From: Pseudomonas quebecensis
GTDB taxonomy: Bacteria; Pseudomonadota; Gammaproteobacteria; Pseudomonadales; Pseudomonadaceae
NCBI RefSeq assembly: GCF_026410085.1
Contig: NZ_CP112866.1
Coordinates: 3,100,001-3,164,000 of the forward strand
Reading direction: 5' to 3'
DNA length: 64,000 nucleotides
This document shows positions 56,808 to 64,000 of the stretch, one piece after another (positions within the stretch are counted from its first letter, which is position 1; the number at the start of each line of letters is the position of its first letter). The notes under the pieces were generated by a model. That model did no database searches, was not told where the DNA came from, and saw nothing but the letters and a program-made list of their open reading frames with translations. Made by a program: the position numbers and the translations under genes.

Positions 56808-57449
56808 TCAGGCGCTGGCGTCCACCATGCCGTGGCGCACCGCGAGCAGGGTCAATTCAACATCACTGCTGATGGCGAGCTTCTCGAAAATGCGATAGCG
56901 GTAGGTGTTCACGGTCTTGGGCGACAGGCACAGCTTGTCGGAAATCGCCTGCACTTTCTGGCAACCGACGATCATCAGGGCGATCTGGATTTCCCGCTCG
57001 GACAAGGCATCGAAGGGCGAGTCGCTGGTGGGCTGGAACGATTTGATCGCCAACTGCTGGGCAATCTGCGGGCTGATATAACGCTGGCCGGCAAACACCA
57101 GGCGAATGGCCTGCACCATCTCGGCAAGGCCGGCCCCCTTGGTCAGGTAACCGGCCGCCCCCGCCTGCAGCAAACGCGTGGGGAAGGGATCTTCCTCGCA
57201 CACCGTAACCACCACGACCTTGATATCAGGATGGCTGCGTAATAATTTGGTGGTCGCGCCCAGGCCGCCGATGCCGGGCATCTTGACGTCCATCAAAACC
57301 ACATCGGGCTTCAACTCCCGGGCCTTGATCAGGGACTCTTCCCCTGACTCGGCCTGACCGACTACTTGCAGGCCGTCGATGTCAGCCAGCATTCGTGTAA
57401 TGCCTGTACGAACGAGATCATGGTCATCGACTACTAGCACCCTAATCAA
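56808..57449 (-). CDS. gacA: Global response regulator GacA (UvrY)
   Basis: A 213-residue NarL-type regulator. Receiver domain with acidic pair DD near residue 8 and phosphoacceptor Asp54 in [11 protein letters not shown]-terminal LuxR-type helix-turn-helix ([43 protein letters not shown]). It drives rsm small RNA genes and secondary metabolism under the GacS kinase. Translation starts at TTG 57449 after GAGGTG, the start known for Pseudomonas GacA. Confidence 0.98.
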   Translation of the reverse strand: MIRVLVVDDHDLVRTGITRMLADIDGLQVVGQAESGEESLIKARELKPDVVLMDVKMPGIGGLGATTKLLRSHPDIKVVVVTVCEEDPFPTRLLQAGAAGYLTKGAGLAEMVQAIRLVFAGQRYISPQIAQQLAIKSFQPTSDSPFDALSEREIQIALMIVGCQKVQAISDKLCLSPKTVNTYRYRIFEKLAISSDVELTLLAVRHGMVDASA

Positions 57450-57556
57450 GCAGACACCTCGCGATATGGTCTTATAGGTTGCTGAACACCTTAGCAAAAA
57501 ACCAAGGCGCAGACCTAGCTGCACGCGTCATATATATGGAGTTTGAATAAGCAGAC

Positions 57557-57580
57557 GCCATCCGCCTAGGGGCGGATGGC
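57557..57580 (-). terminator. Stem-loop between XRE regulator gene and gacA
   Basis: GCCATCCGCC (57557-57566) and GGCGGATGGC (57571-57580) make a perfect 10-base stem with a TAGG loop, 20 bases past the regulator stop on the minus strand. A partial terminator is likely. Confidence 0.6.
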
Positions 57581-57600
57581 CGGATTTGCTGGGCGAAAGG

Positions 57601-57966
57601 TCAGGATTCCGAAGGCTGAACCTTGAGTTTTCCGCTCACTGAGGCGCAATGTTCGGCCAGGGTGGAGGTGAGGCGACGAATTGCATCCTGATCCTCCTTG
57701 AACATCGCCCGGTAGTCACCCAATACTTTCTCTTCAATCTGGCTCAGATTGTCGAGCTGGATCGGCGTGGCCGTGCCGGTCAACACATAAAGCACATCCA
57801 CGCCCTTTGCGGCGACGCGTGACAAATAGTCGGCCTTAGGCGCCCGCCCGCCGTTTTCGTATTTACCCTGCGCGTTGGCTTCGACGCCTCCTATTTCACC
57901 GAAAACTTTCTGCGACAGGCCAAGTCGCTCTCTTTCTTGCCTCAAACGCGAACCGATTCCACTCAT
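57601..57966 (-). CDS. XRE-family phage-type regulator
   Basis: A 121-residue regulator with an N-terminal Cro/CI helix-turn-helix (about residues 1-60; LRQERERLGLSQKVFGEIGGV) in which the second helix is preceded by NAQGKYENGGRAPKADYLSRVAAKGVDVLYVLTG, a sequence typical of prophage-borne repressors. No LexA-like protease half is attached. Divergent from a small DNA-binding protein gene, as in a phage switch. Confidence 0.85.
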   Translation of the reverse strand: MSGIGSRLRQERERLGLSQKVFGEIGGVEANAQGKYENGGRAPKADYLSRVAAKGVDVLYVLTGTATPIQLDNLSQIEEKVLGDYRAMFKEDQDAIRRLTSTLAEHCASVSGKLKVQPSES

Positions 57967-58048
57967 TTGGATGTATGATCCTAGTTGGCACACCCCAAGA
58001 GGTGACACTCTCATCTCTTCGTCAAACGAACTTGAACGGTTTTGAACT

Positions 58049-58288
58049 ATGCCCGGAATCCGCACTGCTGCACAAGCCAAAGCCTGGCTGGAACATCAAG
58101 GAAAGTCAGTTCAAGCATTCGCCCGTGAACATGGCGTCGATCCGGCAACCACCTATCAAGTGCTCGCTGGGCGCAAAAAGGGACGACGTGGAGAAGCCCA
58201 TAAGGTAGCGGTCCTTCTGGGCATGAAAGAAGGGATCATCCTTTCCGAGGCTGATGGCCAAAAAAAGGGCCAGGAAGTTGTCTCCTGA
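58049..58288 (+). CDS. Small DNA-binding protein of phage type
   Basis: A 79-residue basic protein with a helix-turn-helix-like segment (SVQAFAREHGVDPATTYQVLAGRKKGRRGEAHKVAVLLGM). Such proteins pair with phage repressors in pseudomonads. Together with the divergent XRE gene it may be a leftover prophage control unit, since no other phage genes follow. Three GTTCAA-type words cluster just before its start, on the minus strand. Confidence 0.75.
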   Translation: MPGIRTAAQAKAWLEHQGKSVQAFAREHGVDPATTYQVLAGRKKGRRGEAHKVAVLLGMKEGIILSEADGQKKGQEVVS

Positions 58289-58323
58289 GACCAGTATGCG
58301 CTTATTAGACTGTTGCGCATGAT

Positions 58324-58755
58324 TTAGCTTGGGCGGCAAACCCGCTCCATGCGCCAGAAGCAGTCCTCCTCACCGACGATGTTAAAACCCATACGCTCGT
58401 AGAGCCTGCGCGCCGGGTTGGTCTTGAACACAGTCAATCGCAAAAGCCCGCGCGATTGCGCTTTGACGGCCATCTGCTGCAACACCCAACTGCCAGCGCC
58501 AAGCCCGCGAAACGTCTCGAGCATATGCAATTCGCGAATATAGAGCGCCTTGCTGTCGCGACTCAGGCTGATAAAGCCGAGCACCGCCGCGTCCTGGCAA
58601 ATCAGCCAGTTCTCTCGTCCGCCCCACGCCACGTCGAAGCCATCGCTGGACCACAGTAACCCGTACTGCACGTAGTAATGGCGCATTGCCTCATACGTCA
58701 GGGTTCGGGCGAAGGCTCGGTCGAGGTCGGTGGCCGCGCGCAGGCTGAACGTCAT
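58324..58755 (-). CDS. GNAT-family N-acetyltransferase
   Basis: A 143-residue acetyltransferase. The acetyl-CoA-binding core is LYIRELHMLETFRGLGAGSWVLQQM (about residues 70-95), with TNPARRLYERMGF towards the end. Substrate unknown. The ATG overlaps the stop of the upstream nitrilase-family gene by one base (TGATG), so the two are translated together. Confidence 0.87.
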   Translation of the reverse strand: MTFSLRAATDLDRAFARTLTYEAMRHYYVQYGLLWSSDGFDVAWGGRENWLICQDAAVLGFISLSRDSKALYIRELHMLETFRGLGAGSWVLQQMAVKAQSRGLLRLTVFKTNPARRLYERMGFNIVGEEDCFWRMERVCRPS

Positions 58756-59504
58756 CAAAACACGACCACTTGACCGGCCCATACGCCGTTGTCACGACGC
58801 GCCACTAATAACGCCTCACCCACACCGGGCACAGCGGCGAGCAGTTGACCGTTGGCGGCCCATACCGCGCTGCGCCCGGCGCTGGCCCAGCCGCCCGACG
58901 GGCCGCCGTGATTGGCCATCAACACCAGCAAGCCATGCTCGGCGGCGTAGCCTTGAAGCTGCGCGCAGTCTTTGGCATACCCGCCCTCGCTGATCAGCAC
59001 TGCGGCGGCATACACACTCGCGCCTGCGTGAACGGCGGCGCGCGGATGGCTGGCATGGGTAAAATCTGCGCACACCGCTAACGCAATCTGCTCGCCGCCG
59101 AGCTTCAAGGCTTCGCCGCCCGGCCCCGCGACGAATGCCACCTCTTCGCCAGGGTGCAGATGCTGCTTTGCATAGACCGCCAGCGAACCGTCCGCCCCCA
59201 GCACCAGCGCGCCAATCATCACGTCGGCGTCGGGGCTCGGTCGGATCGGCATCCCCACCACGGCAGTCAAGCGCAGATCCCTGGCCTTCTCACGCAATGG
59301 CCTCAACTGCACGGCGTCTGGCGTGATCGCCAGGCGCTCCGCGAGTGACGGTTCATAGCCGGTCAGCGACAGCTCCGGAAACACCAACAGCTGCGCGCCC
59401 TGCTGCGCTGCCGCCTGCATGAACGCCAAGTGTCGCTGAATATTGGCAGGCACATTGCCGGGGATGGAAATCGTTTGAGCGGCAGCAAGGGTCAAGGCGG
59501 TCAT
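58755..59504 (-). CDS. Carbon-nitrogen hydrolase (nitrilase superfamily)
   Basis: A 249-residue nitrilase-fold hydrolase. The catalytic Glu (FPELSLTGYEP), Lys (YAKQHLHPGEE) and Cys (LAVCADFTHASHP) are all visible. The Cys context differs from omega-amidase (CYD-type), so the substrate amide is not known. Cotranscribed with the GNAT gene, suggesting a joint acylation/deacylation step. Confidence 0.88.
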   Translation of the reverse strand: MTALTLAAAQTISIPGNVPANIQRHLAFMQAAAQQGAQLLVFPELSLTGYEPSLAERLAITPDAVQLRPLREKARDLRLTAVVGMPIRPSPDADVMIGALVLGADGSLAVYAKQHLHPGEEVAFVAGPGGEALKLGGEQIALAVCADFTHASHPRAAVHAGASVYAAAVLISEGGYAKDCAQLQGYAAEHGLLVLMANHGGPSGGWASAGRSAVWAANGQLLAAVPGVGEALLVARRDNGVWAGQVVVF

Positions 59505-59650
59505 GAGGATGTCCGGGCATCGCGTATCAACATGTAAACAGCATATCGGCACTCGCCCCATAGTCGTAAGTCCCTTTACGCAATAGAAATTACCGATTGA
59601 ATCCAACCGCGCGCCTCGAGTAAGCTCGCTCCATCTTTTGGAGACACAAC

Positions 59651-59785
59651 ATGCTGCGCCTTTCCCACACTCAGATTTGCCCTGCCGCAAGCGCCCAGCG
59701 CTCGCTGTCGGCTACCTGTGTGAGCGGTTCGAGCGCAGCTGTCAGCTTTTATTTTGGGTATTGGTTTAGCCACTGGCGCGCCTGA
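59651..59785 (+). CDS. Aromatic-rich leader peptide of the DAHP synthase attenuator
   Basis: A 44-residue frame with GGAG nine bases before its ATG. Its end, SFYFGYWFSHWRA, holds Phe, Tyr and Trp codons in a run (three Phe, two Tyr, two Trp within ten residues). It is followed 50 bases later by a strong intrinsic terminator and then by the DAHP synthase gene. This is the layout of a ribosome-mediated attenuator that senses charged aromatic tRNAs. Confidence 0.8.
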   Translation: MLRLSHTQICPAASAQRSLSATCVSGSSAAVSFYFGYWFSHWRA

Positions 59786-59835
59786 TACCTGAAATCGGCG
59801 GCCACTACTCAAGGGGTCGCCTGCCAGAGAAATCT

Positions 59836-59873
59836 AACCCCCGGTCGGCTCCCCGACCGGGGGTTTTGTTTTT
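59836..59873 (+). terminator. Attenuator terminator before DAHP synthase
   Basis: Perfect 13-base arms (59836-59848 and 59853-59865) with a CTCC loop are followed by a T-rich run (TTTTGTTTTT). It lies between the aromatic leader peptide and the synthase gene, so read-through depends on an alternative fold when the ribosome stalls. Confidence 0.85.
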
Positions 59874-59923
59874 CCAGGCCTCCATTTTTTGCTTGATCAC
59901 CAACACTTAACAGGAATCACACC

Positions 59924-60076
59924 ATGAACGACGCCACCTATTACCGCTACGACACCTTCACTGCATGGCGATTTAGCCAGCTCCGCTCGGGACAGCCTGC
60001 CGCCTCCGATCGGTCGCCCATGGGTGGCAAACCTACACACATCGCCGATACGGCCAATTGTCGAACACCCCAGTAG
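59924..60076 (+). CDS. Second aromatic-rich small frame before DAHP synthase
   Basis: A 50-codon frame beginning MNDATYYRYDTFTAWRF after a CAGGAA-type ribosome site; five of the first 17 residues are Tyr or Phe and one is Trp. It ends 46 bases before the synthase. It may be a second regulatory peptide or a chance frame. Later residues show no known domain. Confidence 0.4.
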   Translation: MNDATYYRYDTFTAWRFSQLRSGQPAASDRSPMGGKPTHIADTANCRTPQ

Positions 60077-60122
60077 GGCTGAGCGCGGGAATCGCCCGCC
60101 GCTTGCCCAGGAAGCCTTGAAT

Positions 60123-61193
60123 ATGAACTCCTCCGTCACCGCCCTGCCCGTTTCCAGCCTGATCAGCGCCAATGAAGCCCTTACCCTGCGCCTGCCCAGT
60201 GCCCTTGAGCTCAAGCACCAGTTGCCGCTCAGCCCATTCCTTGTCGAACAGGTCCACGCCCATCGCCAGGCCGTGCGATCCATCCTTAATGGCGACGATT
60301 CGCGTCTGCTGGTGATCGTCGGCCCGTGCTCGATCCACGATCCCGAGTCGGCCATGGAATACGCACGCAAGTTGAAGAAACTCGCCCTTGAAGTCAGCGA
60401 TCAAATGCTGCTGGTGATCCGTGCCTATGTCGAGAAACCGCGCACCACCATCGGCTGGAAAGGACTGGCGTATGACCCTCATCTGGATGGCAGCGATGAC
60501 ATGGCCGCAGGCCTCACGCTGTCGCGCCAGTTGATGCGGGAAATGCTGCGCCTGGGCCTGCCGGTCGCCACCGAGCTGCTGCAGCCCATGGCCGCGGGCT
60601 ACTTCGATGACCTGCTCAGTTGGGTAGCGATTGGCGCGCGCACCACCGAATCGCAGATTCACCGCGAGATGGCCAGCGGCCTGGACATGCCCGTGGGCTT
60701 CAAGAACGGCACCGATGGCGGTGTCGCGATTGCCTGTGACGCCATGCGTTCGGCGGCCCACCCCCATCGTCACTTCGGCGTCGACGGCCAGGGGCACCCG
60801 GCGATCATCCAGACGCCAGGCAACCCCGACACCCACCTGGTACTGCGCGGCGGCCACCGTGGCCCCAACTACGATGCGCAAAGCGTGGCGCAGGTCAAAC
60901 ACGACCTGGCCAAATCCAAGGTAGCGGCACAGGTGATGGTCGATTGCAGCCATGCCAACAGTGGTAAGGACCCACTGCGTCAGCCGGCGGTGTTCAACGA
61001 TGTACTGGAGCAACGTTTACAGGGCGATACGTCGCTGATCGGCATGATGCTCGAAAGCCACCTGTTCGAAGGCTGCCAACCCTTGGGCGCGTCGATGCGC
61101 TACGGCGTTTCGGTCACCGACGGTTGCCTGGGCTGGGACACTACCGAGCATCTGTTGCGCAGCGCAGCACAACGCTTGCGCCAGACCCGCTGA
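60123..61193 (+). CDS. DAHP synthase, class I (AroF/G/H type)
   Basis: A 356-residue 3-deoxy-7-phosphoheptulonate synthase, first step of the shikimate pathway. Marks are VIVGPCSIHDPESAMEYA (about residues 60-77), RAYVEKPRTTIGWKGLAYDP, GARTTESQIHREMASG, FKNGTDGG and VDCSHANSGKDP. Preceded by the attenuator, and the leader's Phe, Tyr and Trp codons suggest control by more than one aromatic amino acid. Which isozyme (Phe, Tyr or Trp sensitive) cannot be fixed from the sequence. AGGAAG precedes the ATG. Confidence 0.95.
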   Translation: MNSSVTALPVSSLISANEALTLRLPSALELKHQLPLSPFLVEQVHAHRQAVRSILNGDDSRLLVIVGPCSIHDPESAMEYARKLKKLALEVSDQMLLVIRAYVEKPRTTIGWKGLAYDPHLDGSDDMAAGLTLSRQLMREMLRLGLPVATELLQPMAAGYFDDLLSWVAIGARTTESQIHREMASGLDMPVGFKNGTDGGVAIACDAMRSAAHPHRHFGVDGQGHPAIIQTPGNPDTHLVLRGGHRGPNYDAQSVAQVKHDLAKSKVAAQVMVDCSHANSGKDPLRQPAVFNDVLEQRLQGDTSLIGMMLESHLFEGCQPLGASMRYGVSVTDGCLGWDTTEHLLRSAAQRLRQTR

Positions 61194-61280
61194 CTCAACC
61201 GAACTTGCTCGCGGGCATAACTCGCGGGCAAGTGCGTATTGCAGCCGTATCCTGCGCCGTGCAGCGCTGCGCAGTGGGAA

Positions 61281-61703
61281 CTAGATGCCGGCCACCGGCT
61301 GGCGGGATAGCTCGCGCAGCCACGGCAACACTCGCAGGCCGGTGGCGGCCGCGGGTGGGTCGATGATATCCATGAAGTGTTCGAGGTTGACGTTGTCCGG
61401 CACGCCCGGCAGGCGCACCAGTACCGTGGGCGCGGCACCGGCAGGCGCGCATGGGTCCAGGTGGTCGTACACCAGTACATGACGCACCTGCGGTTGCGGC
61501 TCGCACGCCTGCACCAGCAGCCCCGCATTGATGATCAGCACATCAAACGGCTCGGCCGGGATAGCCGCGAGTATCTGGACCTCGTCAAAGGTTTGTACCG
61601 GGACAATCCGGTGGTACCCCAACTGATTGAGCATTTTCTCGATGTACAGTCGTTGCAGGTGCTGTTCATCGGCAATCAGGATAGTCAGTGCTTTGTTCGG
61701 CAT
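61281..61703 (-). CDS. Degenerate receiver-domain protein next to a BvgS-like kinase
   Basis: A 140-residue receiver-like protein. The acidic pair ADE (residues 11-13) is kept, but the phosphoacceptor position expected five residues after Asp54 is Asn59 (DVLIINAG) and the switch Lys is replaced by Arg (VLVRLPG). There is no output domain. It lies 135 bases downstream of the hybrid kinase on the same strand. It probably binds partners without being phosphorylated. ATG at 61703 is preferred to 61715. Confidence 0.75.
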   Translation of the reverse strand: MPNKALTILIADEQHLQRLYIEKMLNQLGYHRIVPVQTFDEVQILAAIPAEPFDVLIINAGLLVQACEPQPQVRHVLVYDHLDPCAPAGAAPTVLVRLPGVPDNVNLEHFMDIIDPPAAATGLRVLPWLRELSRQPVAGI

Positions 61704-61838
61704 GGCGACCCCCATGGGCAGGCAGCGCTCGTCGTTGAGCCTGGCCCATTCTCCAGACATATTCCGACGACAAAATCAGGCATGTTCCCGGTTCGCGTAG
61801 GAGTTATCCCAAATCCACCGAATGGCGCTGACTCGCAG

Positions 61839-64000
61839 TCATACCTGATTGCAGTAACGCTCGAGGCTGTGCTGCAAAGCGTCGATGGCTGCGCCCAATG
61901 CGTCGACCGCCGTGCCCAGGGCATCGCGCGCCTGGCATTCGCAGGCGTTCTCCAGCGCCTCGGCACAGGCGATGAGGGCCTGGGCCTTGACCATGCGCGC
62001 GCCCCCTTTGACCCGATGGGCAAGGTCATGCAGCTTGGAAAAATCCGCCTGCTGGCAAAGGCTTGGCAGCTCGGCGCGATCCTCTTTGAGGCTGTCGAGC
62101 AATGGCCCGAGCAATTCCCGCAGCTCATCGATGTCACCGCCCGTAAGTGCGGTCAGTGCACTTAAGTCGTACAGCGCGTCGAGGTCGCCCCCCGTGGCAC
62201 AGGCCGTCCGGGACGCCAAGGCCGCGCGCAGGTCCTCCAGGCCGGTCGGCTTGAACAGGCAGCCGTCCATGCCGGCCTGGCGGCAACGCTCGACCTCGTC
62301 GGGCTGGGCATTGGCAGTGAAGCCCAGCACCAGGCACGGCACCAGGCCGCGCTGGCGCTCCTGCGCGCGGATATCGCGCGCCAGCGCATAGCCATCCTTA
62401 AGCGGCATGTTGCAATCAGTAATCACCCCATCGAAATGCCCGGCCTGCCACACCGCAAGCCCCTGGACGCCGTTATCGGCCGTCACAATACGATGCCCCA
62501 GAAAGCTCAACTGCCGCGCCAGCAACAAGCGGTTGGCCGGGTAGTCGTCCACCACCAGGATGCTCAGCGCACGGGCCGGTGGGATGTGCGCCACGGGTGA
62601 AGAAACCGGTGCGGCAGTGGTGAGTGCCACGGTCACCGTCACATCCACCCGTGTGCCTTTGCCCAACATGCTGCTCAGGTGCAACTGACCGCCCATCATC
62701 TCGCACAGGTTGCGACTGATCACCAGGCCCAGGCCCGAACCGCTGCGCGCCGACTGCTCGTGATTGCCGCCCTGGATGAACGGATTGAACAAACGCTGCT
62801 GGTCCTCGGCGCTGATGCCGATGCCTGTGTCTTCCACCCACAACCGCAGGTTCAAGTGGCCGTCAGCAGCCGCGGTACCCTGCGCCCCCAGGCGCACCTC
62901 GCCACGGGGGGTGAACTTGATCGCGTTGCCCAGCAGGTTCGACACCACCTGCTTGAAACGCAGCGGATCAATCAGCACCGCGCAATCGATCAAGGGGTCG
63001 AGCTCAACGTGCAGCAGCAGACCCTTGTCACGCGCCAGCCCCTCGAACACCCGTGCCACCGAGGTCAGCAATTCGTGCAGGTTGGCCGGGCCAAGGGCCA
63101 GGGATAAATGGCCGGATTCAATGCGCGCAATATCGAGAATATCGCCGATCAGCTCCAGCATGCTGCGCGACGCCACCGACGCCACCTGCAGCGCATCGAG
63201 GTCGGCCCGGCCCTGCTCGGCGTTCTTCAACGCCAGTTCGATCATGCCGATCACGGCGTTCATGGGCGTGCGGATTTCATGACTCATGGTTGCCAGGAAC
63301 GTGGTCTTGGCACGGTTGGCGGCGTCGGCGTCCTCCTTGGCCTCCTGCAACTGACCCAGCAAGCGCTGGCGCTCGCTCACGTCGACCCAGCCGGCGATCA
63401 TGCCCACGACTTTTTCGTCACCGTCACGGTACGGCAGCATCCACTGATAAATAGTCAACACGTCGCCGCTGGGCACCTTGAGCACCCGGTCGTGGACCTG
63501 CGGCTCGCCGCGCTCCATCAAATGCAGGTAATCGGCGTGGAACGACTGAGCCTGCGGTGGGTTGCCGGTGTCGGTTTCCACCACGGTCTTGCCGATCACG
63601 TCCTCCAGTTTAAAACCGAACACATCCAGGTAGGCATTGTTGCAGGCCATCAGCCGTCCCTGGCGATCACGCACGTAAATTGGATGCGGCGTGCCGTCGA
63701 TCAGCACGCTCATGAACCGCATCTGGTCGCTCAAGGCCCGTTCGGCCTGGGCGCGCTTGCGGATCAGGTTACGCAGGTAGAACACCCAGCCCAGCGTCAC
63801 CAGCAGCAGCAAAGCGGCCAGGCCGAAGCCTTGGATAATCACACTGCGATGACGGCTCCAGTAACTGTCTTCGAGGATGATTTCGTTGCGCCAATGGTTG
63901 GTCAGCTCATCCATCTCTTCCGGGGTAATACTCAACAGCGCCTTGTCGAGAATCGAATACAGTTCCAGCTGGCCACGATTGACGCCGAACGTAATGCGCG
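61839..64000 (-). CDS. BvgS-like hybrid sensor histidine kinase, N-terminus outside window
   Basis: The frame stays open to the window edge and ends at 61839. From the edge: the end of a periplasmic binding-type sensor (FGVNRGQLELYSILDKALLSI), one membrane segment (VIIQGFGLAALLLLVTLGWVFYL), a PAS domain (about 85 residues after it), HisKA with catalytic His in SHEIRTPMNAVIGM, HATPase_c (NLLGNAIKFT, DTGIGIS, GSGLGL), receiver with Asp in VITDCNMPLKDGY, and an Hpt domain with His in LAHRVKGGARM. This is a four-step phosphorelay of the BvgS/EvgS type. The signal and target genes are not visible here. Confidence 0.9.
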   Translation of the reverse strand, partial: RITFGVNRGQLELYSILDKALLSITPEEMDELTNHWRNEIILEDSYWSRHRSVIIQGFGLAALLLLVTLGWVFYLRNLIRKRAQAERALSDQMRFMSVLIDGTPHPIYVRDRQGRLMACNNAYLDVFGFKLEDVIGKTVVETDTGNPPQAQSFHADYLHLMERGEPQVHDRVLKVPSGDVLTIYQWMLPYRDGDEKVVGMIAGWVDVSERQRLLGQLQEAKEDADAANRAKTTFLATMSHEIRTPMNAVIGMIELALKNAEQGRADLDALQVASVASRSMLELIGDILDIARIESGHLSLALGPANLHELLTSVARVFEGLARDKGLLLHVELDPLIDCAVLIDPLRFKQVVSNLLGNAIKFTPRGEVRLGAQGTAAADGHLNLRLWVEDTGIGISAEDQQRLFNPFIQGGNHEQSARSGSGLGLVISRNLCEMMGGQLHLSSMLGKGTRVDVTVTVALTTAAPVSSPVAHIPPARALSILVVDDYPANRLLLARQLSFLGHRIVTADNGVQGLAVWQAGHFDGVITDCNMPLKDGYALARDIRAQERQRGLVPCLVLGFTANAQPDEVERCRQAGMDGCLFKPTGLEDLRAALASRTACATGGDLDALYDLSALTALTGGDIDELRELLGPLLDSLKEDRAELPSLCQQADFSKLHDLAHRVKGGARMVKAQALIACAEALENACECQARDALGTAVDALGAAIDALQHSLERYCNQV

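Overview
The window is a chromosomal stretch of a fluorescent Pseudomonas (P. fluorescens group). The call rests on the gacA-uvrC-pgsA-tRNA-Gly order, close recognisable matches to XenA, DauA, levansucrase and membrane glucose dehydrogenase, high GC in most genes, and Pseudomonas-type inverted REP repeats. The coordinates show no plasmid, phage structural or IS genes.

Layout. 1-3 kb: sugar-acid use (MFS carrier end, IlvD/Edd dehydratase, FCD-type GntR regulator). 3-7 kb: an Asp-box membrane protein and a TonB-dependent siderophore receptor behind a Fur-like box. 7-12 kb: xenA with a divergent ArsR-type regulator, a phosphodiesterase, a bestrophin-like channel and a dCache chemoreceptor. 12-21 kb: gcd, then xylR divergent from xylAFGH, whose translation starts carry Crc/Hfq-type CA motifs. 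21-23 kb: a DUF6124 gene behind a striking structured leader, then levansucrase with a LexA-like box upstream.

23.6-27.5 kb is the most interesting part: an AT-rich island that looks like an undescribed RiPP (modified peptide) cluster. It has a 31-residue precursor with a strong ribosome site and promoter, a hairpin, then an FkbM methyltransferase, a stand-alone ClpP-like protease, an acetamidase/formamidase family protein and a HExxH-type peptide hydroxylase whose apparent original start is followed by an in-frame TAA.

27.6-38 kb returns to normal GC: mmsA and a LysR gene, the dauBAR D-arginine operon with a facing arginine-type binding protein that shares an operator-like motif, and a glucarate dehydratase/permease pair with its LysR regulator. 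38-42.3 kb: a three-subunit periplasmic molybdenum hydroxylase (2Fe-2S, Mo subunit, tri-haem cytochrome c). 42.4-54 kb: a group of small and stress-type genes (PncC, KGG repeat proteins, manganese catalase, YciF-like DUF892 protein, OBAP/DUF1264 lipoprotein, exonuclease III, ZIP carrier, APC permease, DUF2256, DCC protein), which resembles RpoS-dependent stress islands of related bacteria. 54-64 kb: tRNA-Gly, pgsA, uvrC, gacA, a phage-type regulator pair, a GNAT/nitrilase pair, a DAHP synthase behind an aromatic-rich attenuator leader, a degenerate receiver protein and the 3' part of a BvgS-like hybrid sensor kinase.
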